Assembly (NCBI GenBank): GCA_913062735.1
Contig: CAJXWI010000085.1
Location: 1-8,470, forward strand
Length of the DNA stretch: 8,470 nucleotides
Direction: 5' to 3'
From: an uncultured Arcobacter sp.
Lineage (GTDB): Bacteria > Campylobacterota > Campylobacteria > Campylobacterales > Arcobacteraceae
Shown: piece by piece, positions 1 to 5,417 of the stretch
Layout of the letters: every line of letters starts with the position of its first letter
Numbering within the stretch: the stretch's first letter is position 1
The notes under the pieces: model-generated
Database searches by the model: none
What the model was told of the DNA's origin: nothing
The model's input: the letters and a program-made list of their open reading frames with translations, nothing else
Position numbers and translations under genes: made by a program

Positions 1-1147
1 CAACTAACATTTCTGTTATTAATCTTGTCACATTATTAATAGCAGCACTTATTTTACCCTTGTCATTTTTAATTTCATTTCTAAAATCAAGTTGCCCAAT
101 ATTGTCTAATACCGCTAATACTTCATGTACATTATTTACTATATTGGTGTTTAAACTTTTAATCATTTCATTAAAATTAATTCTTAAAGATTCAAGGTTT
201 TGTGTGCTGGTTTTATTATCCAGAGAATGAATTAGTTTTCCTTGTTTAACTTCTTCTACAACAGCTACAACTTCATCTAAAAATTCATTATCTCTTTTAA
301 TCATTGCTCTTGTTTTATTAATATTTTCATTTAATATTTTTGCCATTCTTCCCATCTCATCACCCTTAGTATCATCTAAGAGTGTAACATCGTTGCTTTC
401 TTTATTTAAGAATTTAAAAAAACCAAGAAAGCCGCTTTGAAAGTTTTTTATGGATGATTTTACTGAACGTACAATTATAAATGATAAAATAATAGAGAGT
501 AAAAAGGTTATTGCAGAAATTATTTCAATAGTAGTTAGAATCATTTTTTCATCTTTTTCTGCTTGCTTGGTTGACTGCTTTAAGAGGCCTTGCATTTGTT
601 TCATCAAAACTTGAATATTATGATCCATTTCAACTAACTCTTTATGAATCACTTCTTTTTCATGTTTTAAGTTCTTTGTATTTCCAGCATCTAAATCTGC
701 TTCAAATTGTGCCAGACTTTTTTCAAATGCACTTTGCTCATGTTCTAAGACTTTTAATTCTTTTAAAAATAATTTATAGGTGTTTTTTGTTTTTACATCT
801 GTATTATGATTAATTGCTTTTTGAACCAAATGTTCTGCTTCTTTAATAGTCTTATCTGTTTCCTGTTCAAGTTGGGCAATTTTAGTTTTTAAGTTCTTAA
901 ATTCTTCACTGTGTACATCACTGCTTGCAATAATTAGCTCGTAAGTTAAAATTTCTTCTTGTAGGATATCTTTCTCTAATTCTGTAATAAGTGTATTAAT
1001 AGGAATTTGATATTGTGATATTTCTTCTATTTCTTCTCCGATTTTACTAAGTCCTAAATAAGAAGAAGTAGAAATGATAGCCATTCCAAACATTAAGGTA
1101 CTGATTACCAATACAAACTTTGTGGTCATTTTGATATTTTTAAACAT
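1..1147 (-). CDS. Methyl-accepting chemotaxis protein MCP1 (N-terminal part, runs off left edge)
   Basis: An uninterrupted minus-strand frame of 382 codons opens at an ATG (1147-1145) preceded by AAGGA six bases upstream, and has no stop before the window edge. The start MFKNIKMTTKFVLVISTLMF gives a short basic N-tail and a first membrane helix (about residues 9-30). A helical, charged periplasmic region follows (about 31-203, four-helix-bundle style), then a second membrane helix (about 204-227, rich in I/L/S). A HAMP-like segment with the motif DEMG comes next, then further HAMP-like cytoplasmic helices up to residue 382. The methylation helices and signalling hairpin must lie beyond the edge, so the complete protein should have about 290 more residues if it matches its paralogue. 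By eye 35 of the first 57 residues match MCP2 at 5418-7442, and the alignment stays almost gap-free to the edge. Role by family: a transmembrane chemoreceptor signalling through CheW/CheA. The ligand is unknown. Confidence 0.9.
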   Translation of the reverse strand, partial: MFKNIKMTTKFVLVISTLMFGMAIISTSSYLGLSKIGEEIEEISQYQIPINTLITELEKDILQEEILTYELIIASSDVHSEEFKNLKTKIAQLEQETDKTIKEAEHLVQKAINHNTDVKTKNTYKLFLKELKVLEHEQSAFEKSLAQFEADLDAGNTKNLKHEKEVIHKELVEMDHNIQVLMKQMQGLLKQSTKQAEKDEKMILTTIEIISAITFLLSIILSFIIVRSVKSSIKNFQSGFLGFFKFLNKESNDVTLLDDTKGDEMGRMAKILNENINKTRAMIKRDNEFLDEVVAVVEEVKQGKLIHSLDNKTSTQNLESLRINFNEMIKSLNTNIVNNVHEVLAVLDNIGQLDFRNEIKNDKGKISAAINNVTRLITEMLV

Positions 1148-1179
1148 GTATGTCCTTTTTAATTTCTGTATAAATTAAA

Positions 1180-1194
1180 ATTATTATTATTATT
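1180..1194. repeat. (ATT)5 trinucleotide repeat in MCP1 leader
   Basis: Five perfect ATT units lie 33 bases upstream of the MCP1 start codon, inside its probable untranslated leader. The tract is short and sits in very AT-rich DNA, so chance is possible. A change in unit number would alter promoter-to-ribosome-site spacing without touching the reading frame. Confidence 0.5.
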
Positions 1195-1258
1195 CATTAA
1201 TTATTTAAAAAGATTGTTTTTTATTAATTAAGTATTTAATAATTGATATAATTACAAA

Positions 1259-1264
1259 ATTATA
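1259..1264 (-). promoter_or_regulatory. Probable -10 element of the MCP1 promoter
   Basis: On the minus strand the sequence TGTGTTATAAT contains a perfect TATAAT, about 112 bases upstream of the MCP1 start codon. No convincing -35 hexamer is present at 16-18 bases, which is common in Campylobacterota promoters. AT-richness makes TATAAT-like strings frequent, so this is only a candidate. Confidence 0.35.
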
Positions 1265-1510
1265 ACACAAAAATAGGTGTTTATTACCAAAAATAATAAT
1301 TTAAAAACTTTTTTTGGTTTTATAATAACTTCAAGTAGATTTTACTTATTTATATCTAAAAGTAAAGCAGTACCTTAGTTTGCAAAAAATTACTTGAATG
1401 TTTATCTAAAGAAATTATTGAAAAACACAGAAAAAATAATATTTTACTGTATACTTCTGGATATTAGAATATGTTTTTAATGCATTTTTTTATTAGATAA
1501 AGAGTTTACA

Positions 1511-1953
1511 ATGGTTAATTTTTTTTAATAGCACTTGCTATTATTATTGGCTATATTTTTGCTAGATTAAAAATATTCCCTGATAACACAGCCTTGGTTT
1601 TAAATCAATTTATTTTAATATTTCTCTATCTACAATTATCTTGCTTCAAATTCCAAAGTTACGTTTTTCTTTTGATATGTTAATACCTGCAATTGTAGAT
1701 TGTAATGGTGTTATCTTAATTAATTGGATTGATTTTTTCAAAAATGCTTTCATGGAGTAAAGAAATCATAGCTTTATTAATGCTTGTATCTATTCTATCA
1801 AACAGTTTATCATAGGTGTTCAATCGTACCTATGATAAGAGCTGTGTTATTGTATCAATAGCAGGAATTTCGCCAAGATTTACTAACACAATAAGTGCTT
1901 ATGGGATACTGCTATCTTTTATAAGACTTCTTTATAAGGATGCACTAAATTAA
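1511..1953 (+). pseudogene. Remnant of AEC-family (auxin efflux carrier-like) transporter, N-terminal half, multiply frameshifted
   Basis: No intact frame exists, but stitching the three frames gives recognisable AEC transporter pieces in order. ATG at 1511 reads MVNFF and then hits a stop. Shifting one base at the T8 run (1519-1526) continues as LIALAIIIGYIFARLKIF up to NQFIL. A second shift near 1618 gives ISLSTIILLQIPKLRFSFDM. A third near 1729 gives SKMLSWSKEIIALLMLVSIL SN, which corresponds to the conserved helix before the family's N-T-S/G-F-x-G-x-P motif. That motif is itself damaged (SNS-LS-stop). The last trace is AYGILLSF near 1897-1920. Intact AEC carriers are about 300 residues with ten membrane helices. 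Only about 145 residues' worth remain and the C-terminal half is absent. The family exports or imports small carboxylates and other organic anions, but this copy cannot make a functional carrier. Confidence 0.75.
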
Positions 1954-1960
1954 GTGCATC
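1939..1960 (-). terminator. Inverted repeat downstream of the CMD gene, possible terminator
   Basis: The arms GATGCACT and AGTGCATC are perfect 8-base complements around a 6-base loop, starting 12 bases beyond the stop of the minus-strand CMD-like gene. The U-tract after the stem on that strand is poor (CCTTATAAAG), so this is a weak terminator or an RNA-stabilising hairpin. It also marks the right border of the decayed AEC gene. Confidence 0.35.
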
Positions 1961-1971
1961 AGAATGTAAAA

Positions 1972-2274
1972 CTACTTTACGCTACAAATATCATCTTCAC
2001 ATATTTTTGCATTGTCTTCTTCATTCCAAGAGTTTAGAGCTTTTCTTATTGTTACTCCTGCGCTTGTAAGTGCAATAAAATCAGTTAAGTCCAATAACTC
2101 TTTTTTACTTATTCCACTTTGAAGTGCTTCTGTATATCTTCTTCTTGAACAATCTTCACAGGCTTTTGTAAGTGTTACTGCTAAACCTATTAAGTGTAAT
2201 TCTCTTTTTGATAATGAAGAGTTTTGTGTTGTTTGTTTTAAAGCTGCGCTTGTATTAAAATCCTTTGCATTCAT
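1972..2274 (-). CDS. Carboxymuconolactone decarboxylase/AhpD-like small protein
   Basis: A 100-residue protein on the minus strand. The ATG at 2274 is preceded by AAAGGAA about five bases upstream, which supports this start. Residues 25-80 match the all-helical CMD/AhpD fold: RELHLIGLAV, then a C39-E-D-C42 pair, then EALQSGISKKEL and a helix ending with AGVTIRKAL. In AhpD the two cysteines are the redox pair and a histidine four residues after the second cysteine helps catalysis. Here that position is R46, so classical alkylhydroperoxidase chemistry is doubtful. The tail carries two more cysteines (C92, C97) among acidic residues. It is transcribed divergently from the TRAP operon, with its own strong promoter and an operator-like palindrome. 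The fold assignment is fairly secure. The reaction is unknown, with a thiol/peroxide or ligand-binding role most plausible. Confidence 0.8.
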   Translation of the reverse strand: MNAKDFNTSAALKQTTQNSSLSKRELHLIGLAVTLTKACEDCSRRRYTEALQSGISKKELLDLTDFIALTSAGVTIRKALNSWNEEDNAKICEDDICSVK

Positions 2275-2290
2275 AATATTCCTTTATTTA

Positions 2291-2306
2291 TTGACTATAT
2301 GGTCAA
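2291..2306. promoter_or_regulatory. TetR-type operator palindrome over the CMD transcription start
   Basis: TTGACTATATGGTCAA is a 16-base near-perfect palindrome (one mismatched pair). It has the TTGAC-N6-GTCAA layout seen in TetR-family operators and differs by one base from the RutR-type consensus TTGACCANNTGGTCAA. It lies 17 bases upstream of the CMD start codon and covers the start point predicted from the promoter at 2312-2340, the position expected for repression by blocking RNA polymerase. No TetR-family regulator is encoded in the window. Binding is inferred. Confidence 0.55.
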
Positions 2307-2311
2307 GCTAA

Positions 2312-2340
2312 ATATTATCTTCTTTTTATGCTATTGTCAA
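2312..2340 (-). promoter_or_regulatory. Sigma70 promoter of the CMD-like gene
   Basis: Read on the minus strand, a perfect -35 TTGACA (2340-2335) is followed by a 17-base spacer and a -10 TAATAT (2317-2312, one mismatch from TATAAT). Transcription should start near 2305, giving a leader of about 30 bases to the ATG at 2274. This is the best promoter match in the window and it overlaps the palindrome at 2291-2306. Confidence 0.75.
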
Positions 2341-2371
2341 GCAATTTTGTAAAATAAAATGTGCATATAAG

Positions 2372-2401
2372 CTGATAAATATATTCTATTCATGATATAC
2401 T
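2372..2401 (+). promoter_or_regulatory. Candidate promoter of the TRAP operon
   Basis: A -10-like TATACT (2396-2401) lies 28 bases before the TAXI start codon, with CTGATA (2372-2377; four of six matches to TTGACA) at an 18-base spacing. The transcript would start near 2408 with a leader of about 20 bases containing AGGAG at 2418-2422. The match is moderate and other AT-rich hexamers are nearby. Confidence 0.4.
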
Positions 2402-2429
2402 CTTTGAAATTATTTTTAGGAGAGTAGGA

Positions 2430-3380
2430 ATGAGAGTAAAAAAAAGTTTATGTTTAATAGCAGTATTGTCTTTGTCAAGTTATGGTTTTTCAAGTGAAAG
2501 AATTACTTATAAATCAGCAAAATCATCTTCGTCATATTATCAAATGGCAGTACAAATTGGTGAAAATATTACAAAAAAAAGCAATCAATCCCTTGATATT
2601 ACTATTGAAGAGAGTCAAGGTTCTGTACAAAATGTAAAAGAGGTAAGAAAAAGAAAAGGCAATTATATTTTTACAACACCTCCTGTATTAGTAAGACTTG
2701 CAAAAGCAAAAAAAGCGATGTTTAAAAACGATAATACACAAGCATATTCAACTATTCGTTCTTTATTTCCAATTCCTTATTTAACCATGCATATTGTAGT
2801 AAATGAAAAATCAGGAATTAAAAGTTTTGCAGATTTAGAAGGAAAAGCTCTTTTAATAGGAAAAGGTAGTTTTGGTGCAAAAGAAGCTAAAAAATATGTA
2901 AAACTGTTTGGTCTTAAAGGTAAGGTTAAATTAGTAGGTGCTGAGTTATCGGGCGCTGTATCTGCGCTTAAAAATGGACAAATTGACGGTTTTGCTACGG
3001 CAGGATCTTATCCTGCTCCTAATGTTATAGAAGCTGCTGCTTCTATGAAAATAAAAGTATTGTCTATGAACGACGAGCAAATAAAAAAAACAAAAAGAAA
3101 CAAATTAATTATTCCAGCAGGTACTTATAAAGGTGTAGATCAAGATATTACTACAACAACTTTACCAGTTGGTGTTTATACAACTACTTCTATGAGTGAA
3201 GATACTGCTTATAAATTTACAAAAGCATTTTGGGAATCAAAAAGCAATTTAGAGAAACAAAGTATTTGGTGGAAAGCCATTACTTTTAAAAACCTTGATA
3301 TGTTTAATAGCAAACTACATAAAGGTGCTTTAAAATATTACAAAGAAGTAAATGCTTCTTTTCCTTCACGATTAAATTAA
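2430..3380 (+). CDS. TAXI-family TRAP transporter solute-binding protein
   Basis: A 316-residue protein. The start ATG follows AGGAG seven bases upstream, and the first residues MRVKKSLCLIAVLSLSSYGF form a Sec signal peptide cut near residue 20-22, so the mature protein is periplasmic. TAXI features run in order: YYQMAVQIGENI near the N-terminus; TIRSLFPIPYLTMHIVV around 107-123; the domain-linking GIKSFADLEGKALLIGKGSFGA around 129-150; an ALKNGQIDGFATAG segment around 180-193; and the C-terminal HKGALKYYKE about 18 residues from the end, typical of this family. It should capture a substrate (family members bind dicarboxylates, glutamate and other organic acids) and pass it to the fused permease 6 bases downstream. 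The usual glycine-rich G-T-G-G-T-G-G-x-Y-Y segment is replaced by KSAKSSSSYY, so the ligand may be unusual. The substrate cannot be read from sequence. Confidence 0.92.
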   Translation: MRVKKSLCLIAVLSLSSYGFSSERITYKSAKSSSSYYQMAVQIGENITKKSNQSLDITIEESQGSVQNVKEVRKRKGNYIFTTPPVLVRLAKAKKAMFKNDNTQAYSTIRSLFPIPYLTMHIVVNEKSGIKSFADLEGKALLIGKGSFGAKEAKKYVKLFGLKGKVKLVGAELSGAVSALKNGQIDGFATAGSYPAPNVIEAAASMKIKVLSMNDEQIKKTKRNKLIIPAGTYKGVDQDITTTTLPVGVYTTTSMSEDTAYKFTKAFWESKSNLEKQSIWWKAITFKNLDMFNSKLHKGALKYYKEVNASFPSRLN

Positions 3381-3386
3381 TTTTTA

Positions 3387-5183
3387 ATGATATCTACAAT
3401 GAATACAAAAGGGAGTAAATATTTTTTACTCCTTTCTTTTTTTGCAATTATTACCGTCTTTTTTCATATCTATTTGATTTTTACTGGTTTAATGCCCAAT
3501 CTTGTTAGTAGACCCATACATTTAGCCTTGGTATTGCCTTGGATTTTTTTATTTACAAATAAAAAGAGCTCAAAACTCGAAAACACTGTTTCCTACGTGC
3601 TTTTATTTTCTTCTTTATGCTCACTTTTTTATATTATTTTTAATCATGTAGATTTAGAAGACCAATACGGTTCTTTGGAAAATAATATTCAGTATTTTGT
3701 TGCAATAACTTTACTGATTAGTGTTTTAGAAATGGCACGAAGAGCTGTTAAACTTGCCCTTCCTCTTACTGCTTGTATTGCTTTGGCTTATGGTTTATGG
3801 GGACATTATGTTCCTGGTTATTTTGGACACCAAGAAATACCAATGGACAGTTTTTTAGGCACTTTGATTATTGCAGAAGGTGGAATTTTTGGAAGTTTAA
3901 CGGGAATTTCTGTGAATGTTGTTGCTGTTTTTGTTATTCTTGGCGCTTTTGTTGGAGCAGGTGAGGGAGGAAATGCTTTTATGAGTATGGCTACAAAACT
4001 AGCAGGAAGATTAAGAGGAGGGGCAGCTAAAGTGTCTGTTTTAGCCTCTGCTTTTTTTGGCTCAATCTCTGGGTCTGCTTCCGCTAATGTGGCTTCTACA
4101 GGGGCATTTACTATTCCTACTATGAAAAAACTAAAATATCCTTCATCTCTTGCAGCTGCTGTTGAAGCAGTTGCCTCTACAGGAGGGCAAATAACTCCTC
4201 CCTTAATGGGAGCTGGGGCTTTTATTATGGCTGAATTATTAAGAGTGAACTATAGTACTATTATGGCAGCTGCTATTTTCCCTGCTATTTTATTCTTTTT
4301 TACGGTTTGGATAGGCATTGATGTTTTTGCAAAAAAGTACAAATTAGAAGCCATGCAAAAAGAAGATATTCCTTCTTTTTCTTTGGTAGTTAAACTGGCA
4401 CCCTTTTTTCTTATTCCTTTTTCTATCTTATTGTATGCTTTGTTAGTTGAAGAAAAAACACCCCAATATTCAGCAGCTCTTGCCATTTTTGCAAGTATTG
4501 TATTGCTTTTAGTAAATAGAGAATGGAAGTTTTCTTTAAAAGAATTTATTTTTAAATTTATAGATGCGTGTATTACTGCTTCAAGACAAATATCAACCAT
4601 TGCTTCTGTAATAATTTGTGCAGGTATTATTATTGGTGTTTTAAATATCACTGGCGTTGGGGTAAAAATCACTTCTGCTATTTTATTTTTAGCCCATGGT
4701 AATCTTTGGTTGGCACTATTATTAAGTGCTTTTGCGTGCTTAATTTTAGGAATGGAAGTACCTACTACTGCTGCTTATATTATTTGTGTTTCAATTGCGG
4801 GACCTATATTGCAAGATTTTGGCTTAAGTGCTTTACAGGCACATTTATTTATTTTCTGGTTTGCTTTATTATCTACCATTACTCCGCCTGTTTGTGGAAC
4901 TGTTTTTATAGCAGCTGGCATGGCTGAAGCACCTTGGTTAAGTGTTGCTTCAAAAGCTATGAAACTAGGAATTGGCTTATATATTGTGCCTTTGGCTTTT
5001 ATTGTTAATAAAGCCTTACTTTATCCTCAAAATGACATCTTTTTAGCTTTATTTGCTTTTGTAAAAATTGCTCTTGGTTTATACCTTATTTCAAATGCTT
5101 TAGTTAATGATAGTTTAAAACTGTTTACAAGAATCTTCTTATTAATTATTGCGTCAATTATCATATTTTATCCCCTTTCTTAA
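3387..5183 (+). CDS. TRAP transporter permease, fused small and large membrane subunits (DctQ-DctM type, TAXI class)
   Basis: A 598-residue integral membrane protein, the sodium- or proton-driven permease of the TRAP system. Residues about 1-125 form the small (Q-like) part with about four helices, including the typical RPIHLALVLPWIFLF near 42-56. Residues about 125-598 form the large (M-like) part. Its hallmarks are GGIFGSLTGISVNVVAVFV (165-183), GSISGSASANVASTGAFTIP (225-244), the hairpin STGGQITPPLMGAGAF (264-279), and the second-repeat signature GMEVPTTAAY (455-464) with STITPPVCG (496-504). It follows the TAXI gene by 6 bases. Neither the ATG at 3387 nor the in-frame ATG at 3399 has a Shine-Dalgarno site, so translation is probably coupled to the TAXI gene. 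It is somewhat shorter than many fused permeases. A terminator-like hairpin sits in codons 8-19. Family assignment is firm and the substrate is unknown. Confidence 0.93.
   Translation: MISTMNTKGSKYFLLLSFFAIITVFFHIYLIFTGLMPNLVSRPIHLALVLPWIFLFTNKKSSKLENTVSYVLLFSSLCSLFYIIFNHVDLEDQYGSLENNIQYFVAITLLISVLEMARRAVKLALPLTACIALAYGLWGHYVPGYFGHQEIPMDSFLGTLIIAEGGIFGSLTGISVNVVAVFVILGAFVGAGEGGNAFMSMATKLAGRLRGGAAKVSVLASAFFGSISGSASANVASTGAFTIPTMKKLKYPSSLAAAVEAVASTGGQITPPLMGAGAFIMAELLRVNYSTIMAAAIFPAILFFFTVWIGIDVFAKKYKLEAMQKEDIPSFSLVVKLAPFFLIPFSILLYALLVEEKTPQYSAALAIFASIVLLLVNREWKFSLKEFIFKFIDACITASRQISTIASVIICAGIIIGVLNITGVGVKITSAILFLAHGNLWLALLLSAFACLILGMEVPTTAAYIICVSIAGPILQDFGLSALQAHLFIFWFALLSTITPPVCGTVFIAAGMAEAPWLSVASKAMKLGIGLYIVPLAFIVNKALLYPQNDIFLALFAFVKIALGLYLISNALVNDSLKLFTRIFLLIIASIIIFYPLS
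3409..3443 (+). terminator. Terminator-like hairpin and T-run inside the 5' end of the permease gene
   Basis: The arms GGAGTAAA (3412-3419) and TTTACTCC (3425-3432) are perfect complements around a 5-base loop. The stem extends to 11 pairs with one G-U, and a run TTTCTTTTTTT (3433-3443) overlaps and follows it. This is the architecture of an intrinsic terminator, 28 bases after the TAXI stop, yet it lies within codons 8-19 of the permease. It could lower permease expression relative to the binding protein when ribosomes do not follow. Lys, Ser and Phe codons in AT-rich DNA might also produce it by chance. Confidence 0.5.
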
Positions 5184-5193
5184 ATAAATAATT

Positions 5194-5235
5194 TTTAAAA
5201 TCTAAATTCTATTTTTAATAAATTTAGATTTTAGA
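5194..5235 (+). terminator. Probable terminator of the TRAP operon
   Basis: The arms AAAATCTAAATT (5197-5208) and AATTTAGATTTT (5221-5232) are perfect 12-base complements around a 12-base loop, extendable by up to three pairs. The repeat starts about 10 bases after the permease stop codon. The stem is almost all A-T and has no separate long T-run, so it is a weak or bidirectional terminator, but its position fits operon end. Confidence 0.45.
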
Positions 5236-5284
5236 TTTAGAAGAATTTTCTTTATTATTTAGCTAGTAAAATCATTAAAATACA

Positions 5285-5290
5285 TATAAT
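5285..5290 (+). promoter_or_regulatory. Candidate -10 element for MCP2
   Basis: A perfect TATAAT lies 128 bases upstream of the MCP2 start codon, with no good -35 partner. It would place both inverted repeats (5316-5334 and 5340-5366) in the transcribed leader. A matching arrangement, a TATAAT about 112 bases upstream, exists for the paralogue MCP1, which slightly strengthens the call. Confidence 0.35.
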
Positions 5291-5315
5291 ATATTCTAAA
5301 TCAATAAAATCTTAA

Positions 5316-5334
5316 GTAAATAAGTATTATTTAC
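5316..5334. repeat. Inverted repeat in the MCP2 upstream region (first)
   Basis: GTAAATAA and TTATTTAC are perfect 8-base complements around a 3-base spacer. It may be a protein-binding palindrome or an RNA hairpin in the MCP2 leader. All but two of the paired bases are A or T, so chance occurrence is possible. Confidence 0.4.
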
Positions 5335-5339
5335 CAGTA

Positions 5340-5366
5340 TTAAAATGATAACTAATATCATTTTAA
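5340..5366. repeat. Inverted repeat in the MCP2 upstream region (second)
   Basis: The arms TTAAAATGATA and TATCATTTTAA are perfect 11-base complements around the 5-base spacer ACTAA, ending about 50 bases before the MCP2 start codon. The length of the match makes chance less likely than for the neighbouring repeat. It could be an operator or a leader hairpin. It is unlikely to be a simple terminator for a plus-strand transcript because no T-run follows the stem. Confidence 0.5.
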
Positions 5367-5417
5367 GCAATTTTTGGATAATTTAAGCTAATTTATAAAT
5401 AATTAAAAAGGATGTAA

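Larger units (their letters stand above)
1148..1510. other. Intergenic region between MCP1 and the AEC remnant
   Basis: This stretch of about 360 bases is AT-rich with no intact gene on either strand. It holds the MCP1 leader and candidate promoter, and two weak inverted repeats (arms 1221-1227/1236-1242 and 1341-1347/1360-1366). A short frame around 1395-1460 reads like degraded coding sequence (for example KEIIEKHRKNN), but I cannot assign it to a family. The right end carries an AAAGAG ribosome-site-like string just before the ATG of the pseudogene at 1511. Confidence 0.5.

Noticed and set aside
571..813. Plus-strand 80-codon frame
   Set aside because: Antisense shadow of the MCP1 coding region, whose frame is continuous and homologous to MCP2; no ribosome site and no recognisable domain.
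1339..1366. Hairpin with 7-base arms upstream of MCP1
   Set aside because: Arms are short, AT-rich and separated by 12 bases; such pairs are expected by chance in this composition.
3773..3964. Plus-strand frames inside the permease (also 4706-4927)
   Set aside because: Out-of-frame shadows of conserved permease motifs, Cys/Trp/Phe-rich translations typical of frame-shifted membrane protein genes.
4250..4672. Minus-strand 140-codon frame
   Set aside because: Antisense to the strongly conserved permease; the translation has no family character and no start signals.
5374..5388. Possible sigma54 promoter (GG...GC) before MCP2
   Set aside because: The distance between GG and GC is 9 bases rather than the 10 required, and the TGGCAC and TTGC contexts are absent.
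5412..5417. ATG-TAA mini-frame directly before the MCP2 start
   Set aside because: The ATG overlaps the Shine-Dalgarno sequence itself, so a ribosome cannot use it; it is most simply a by-product of AAGGATG.
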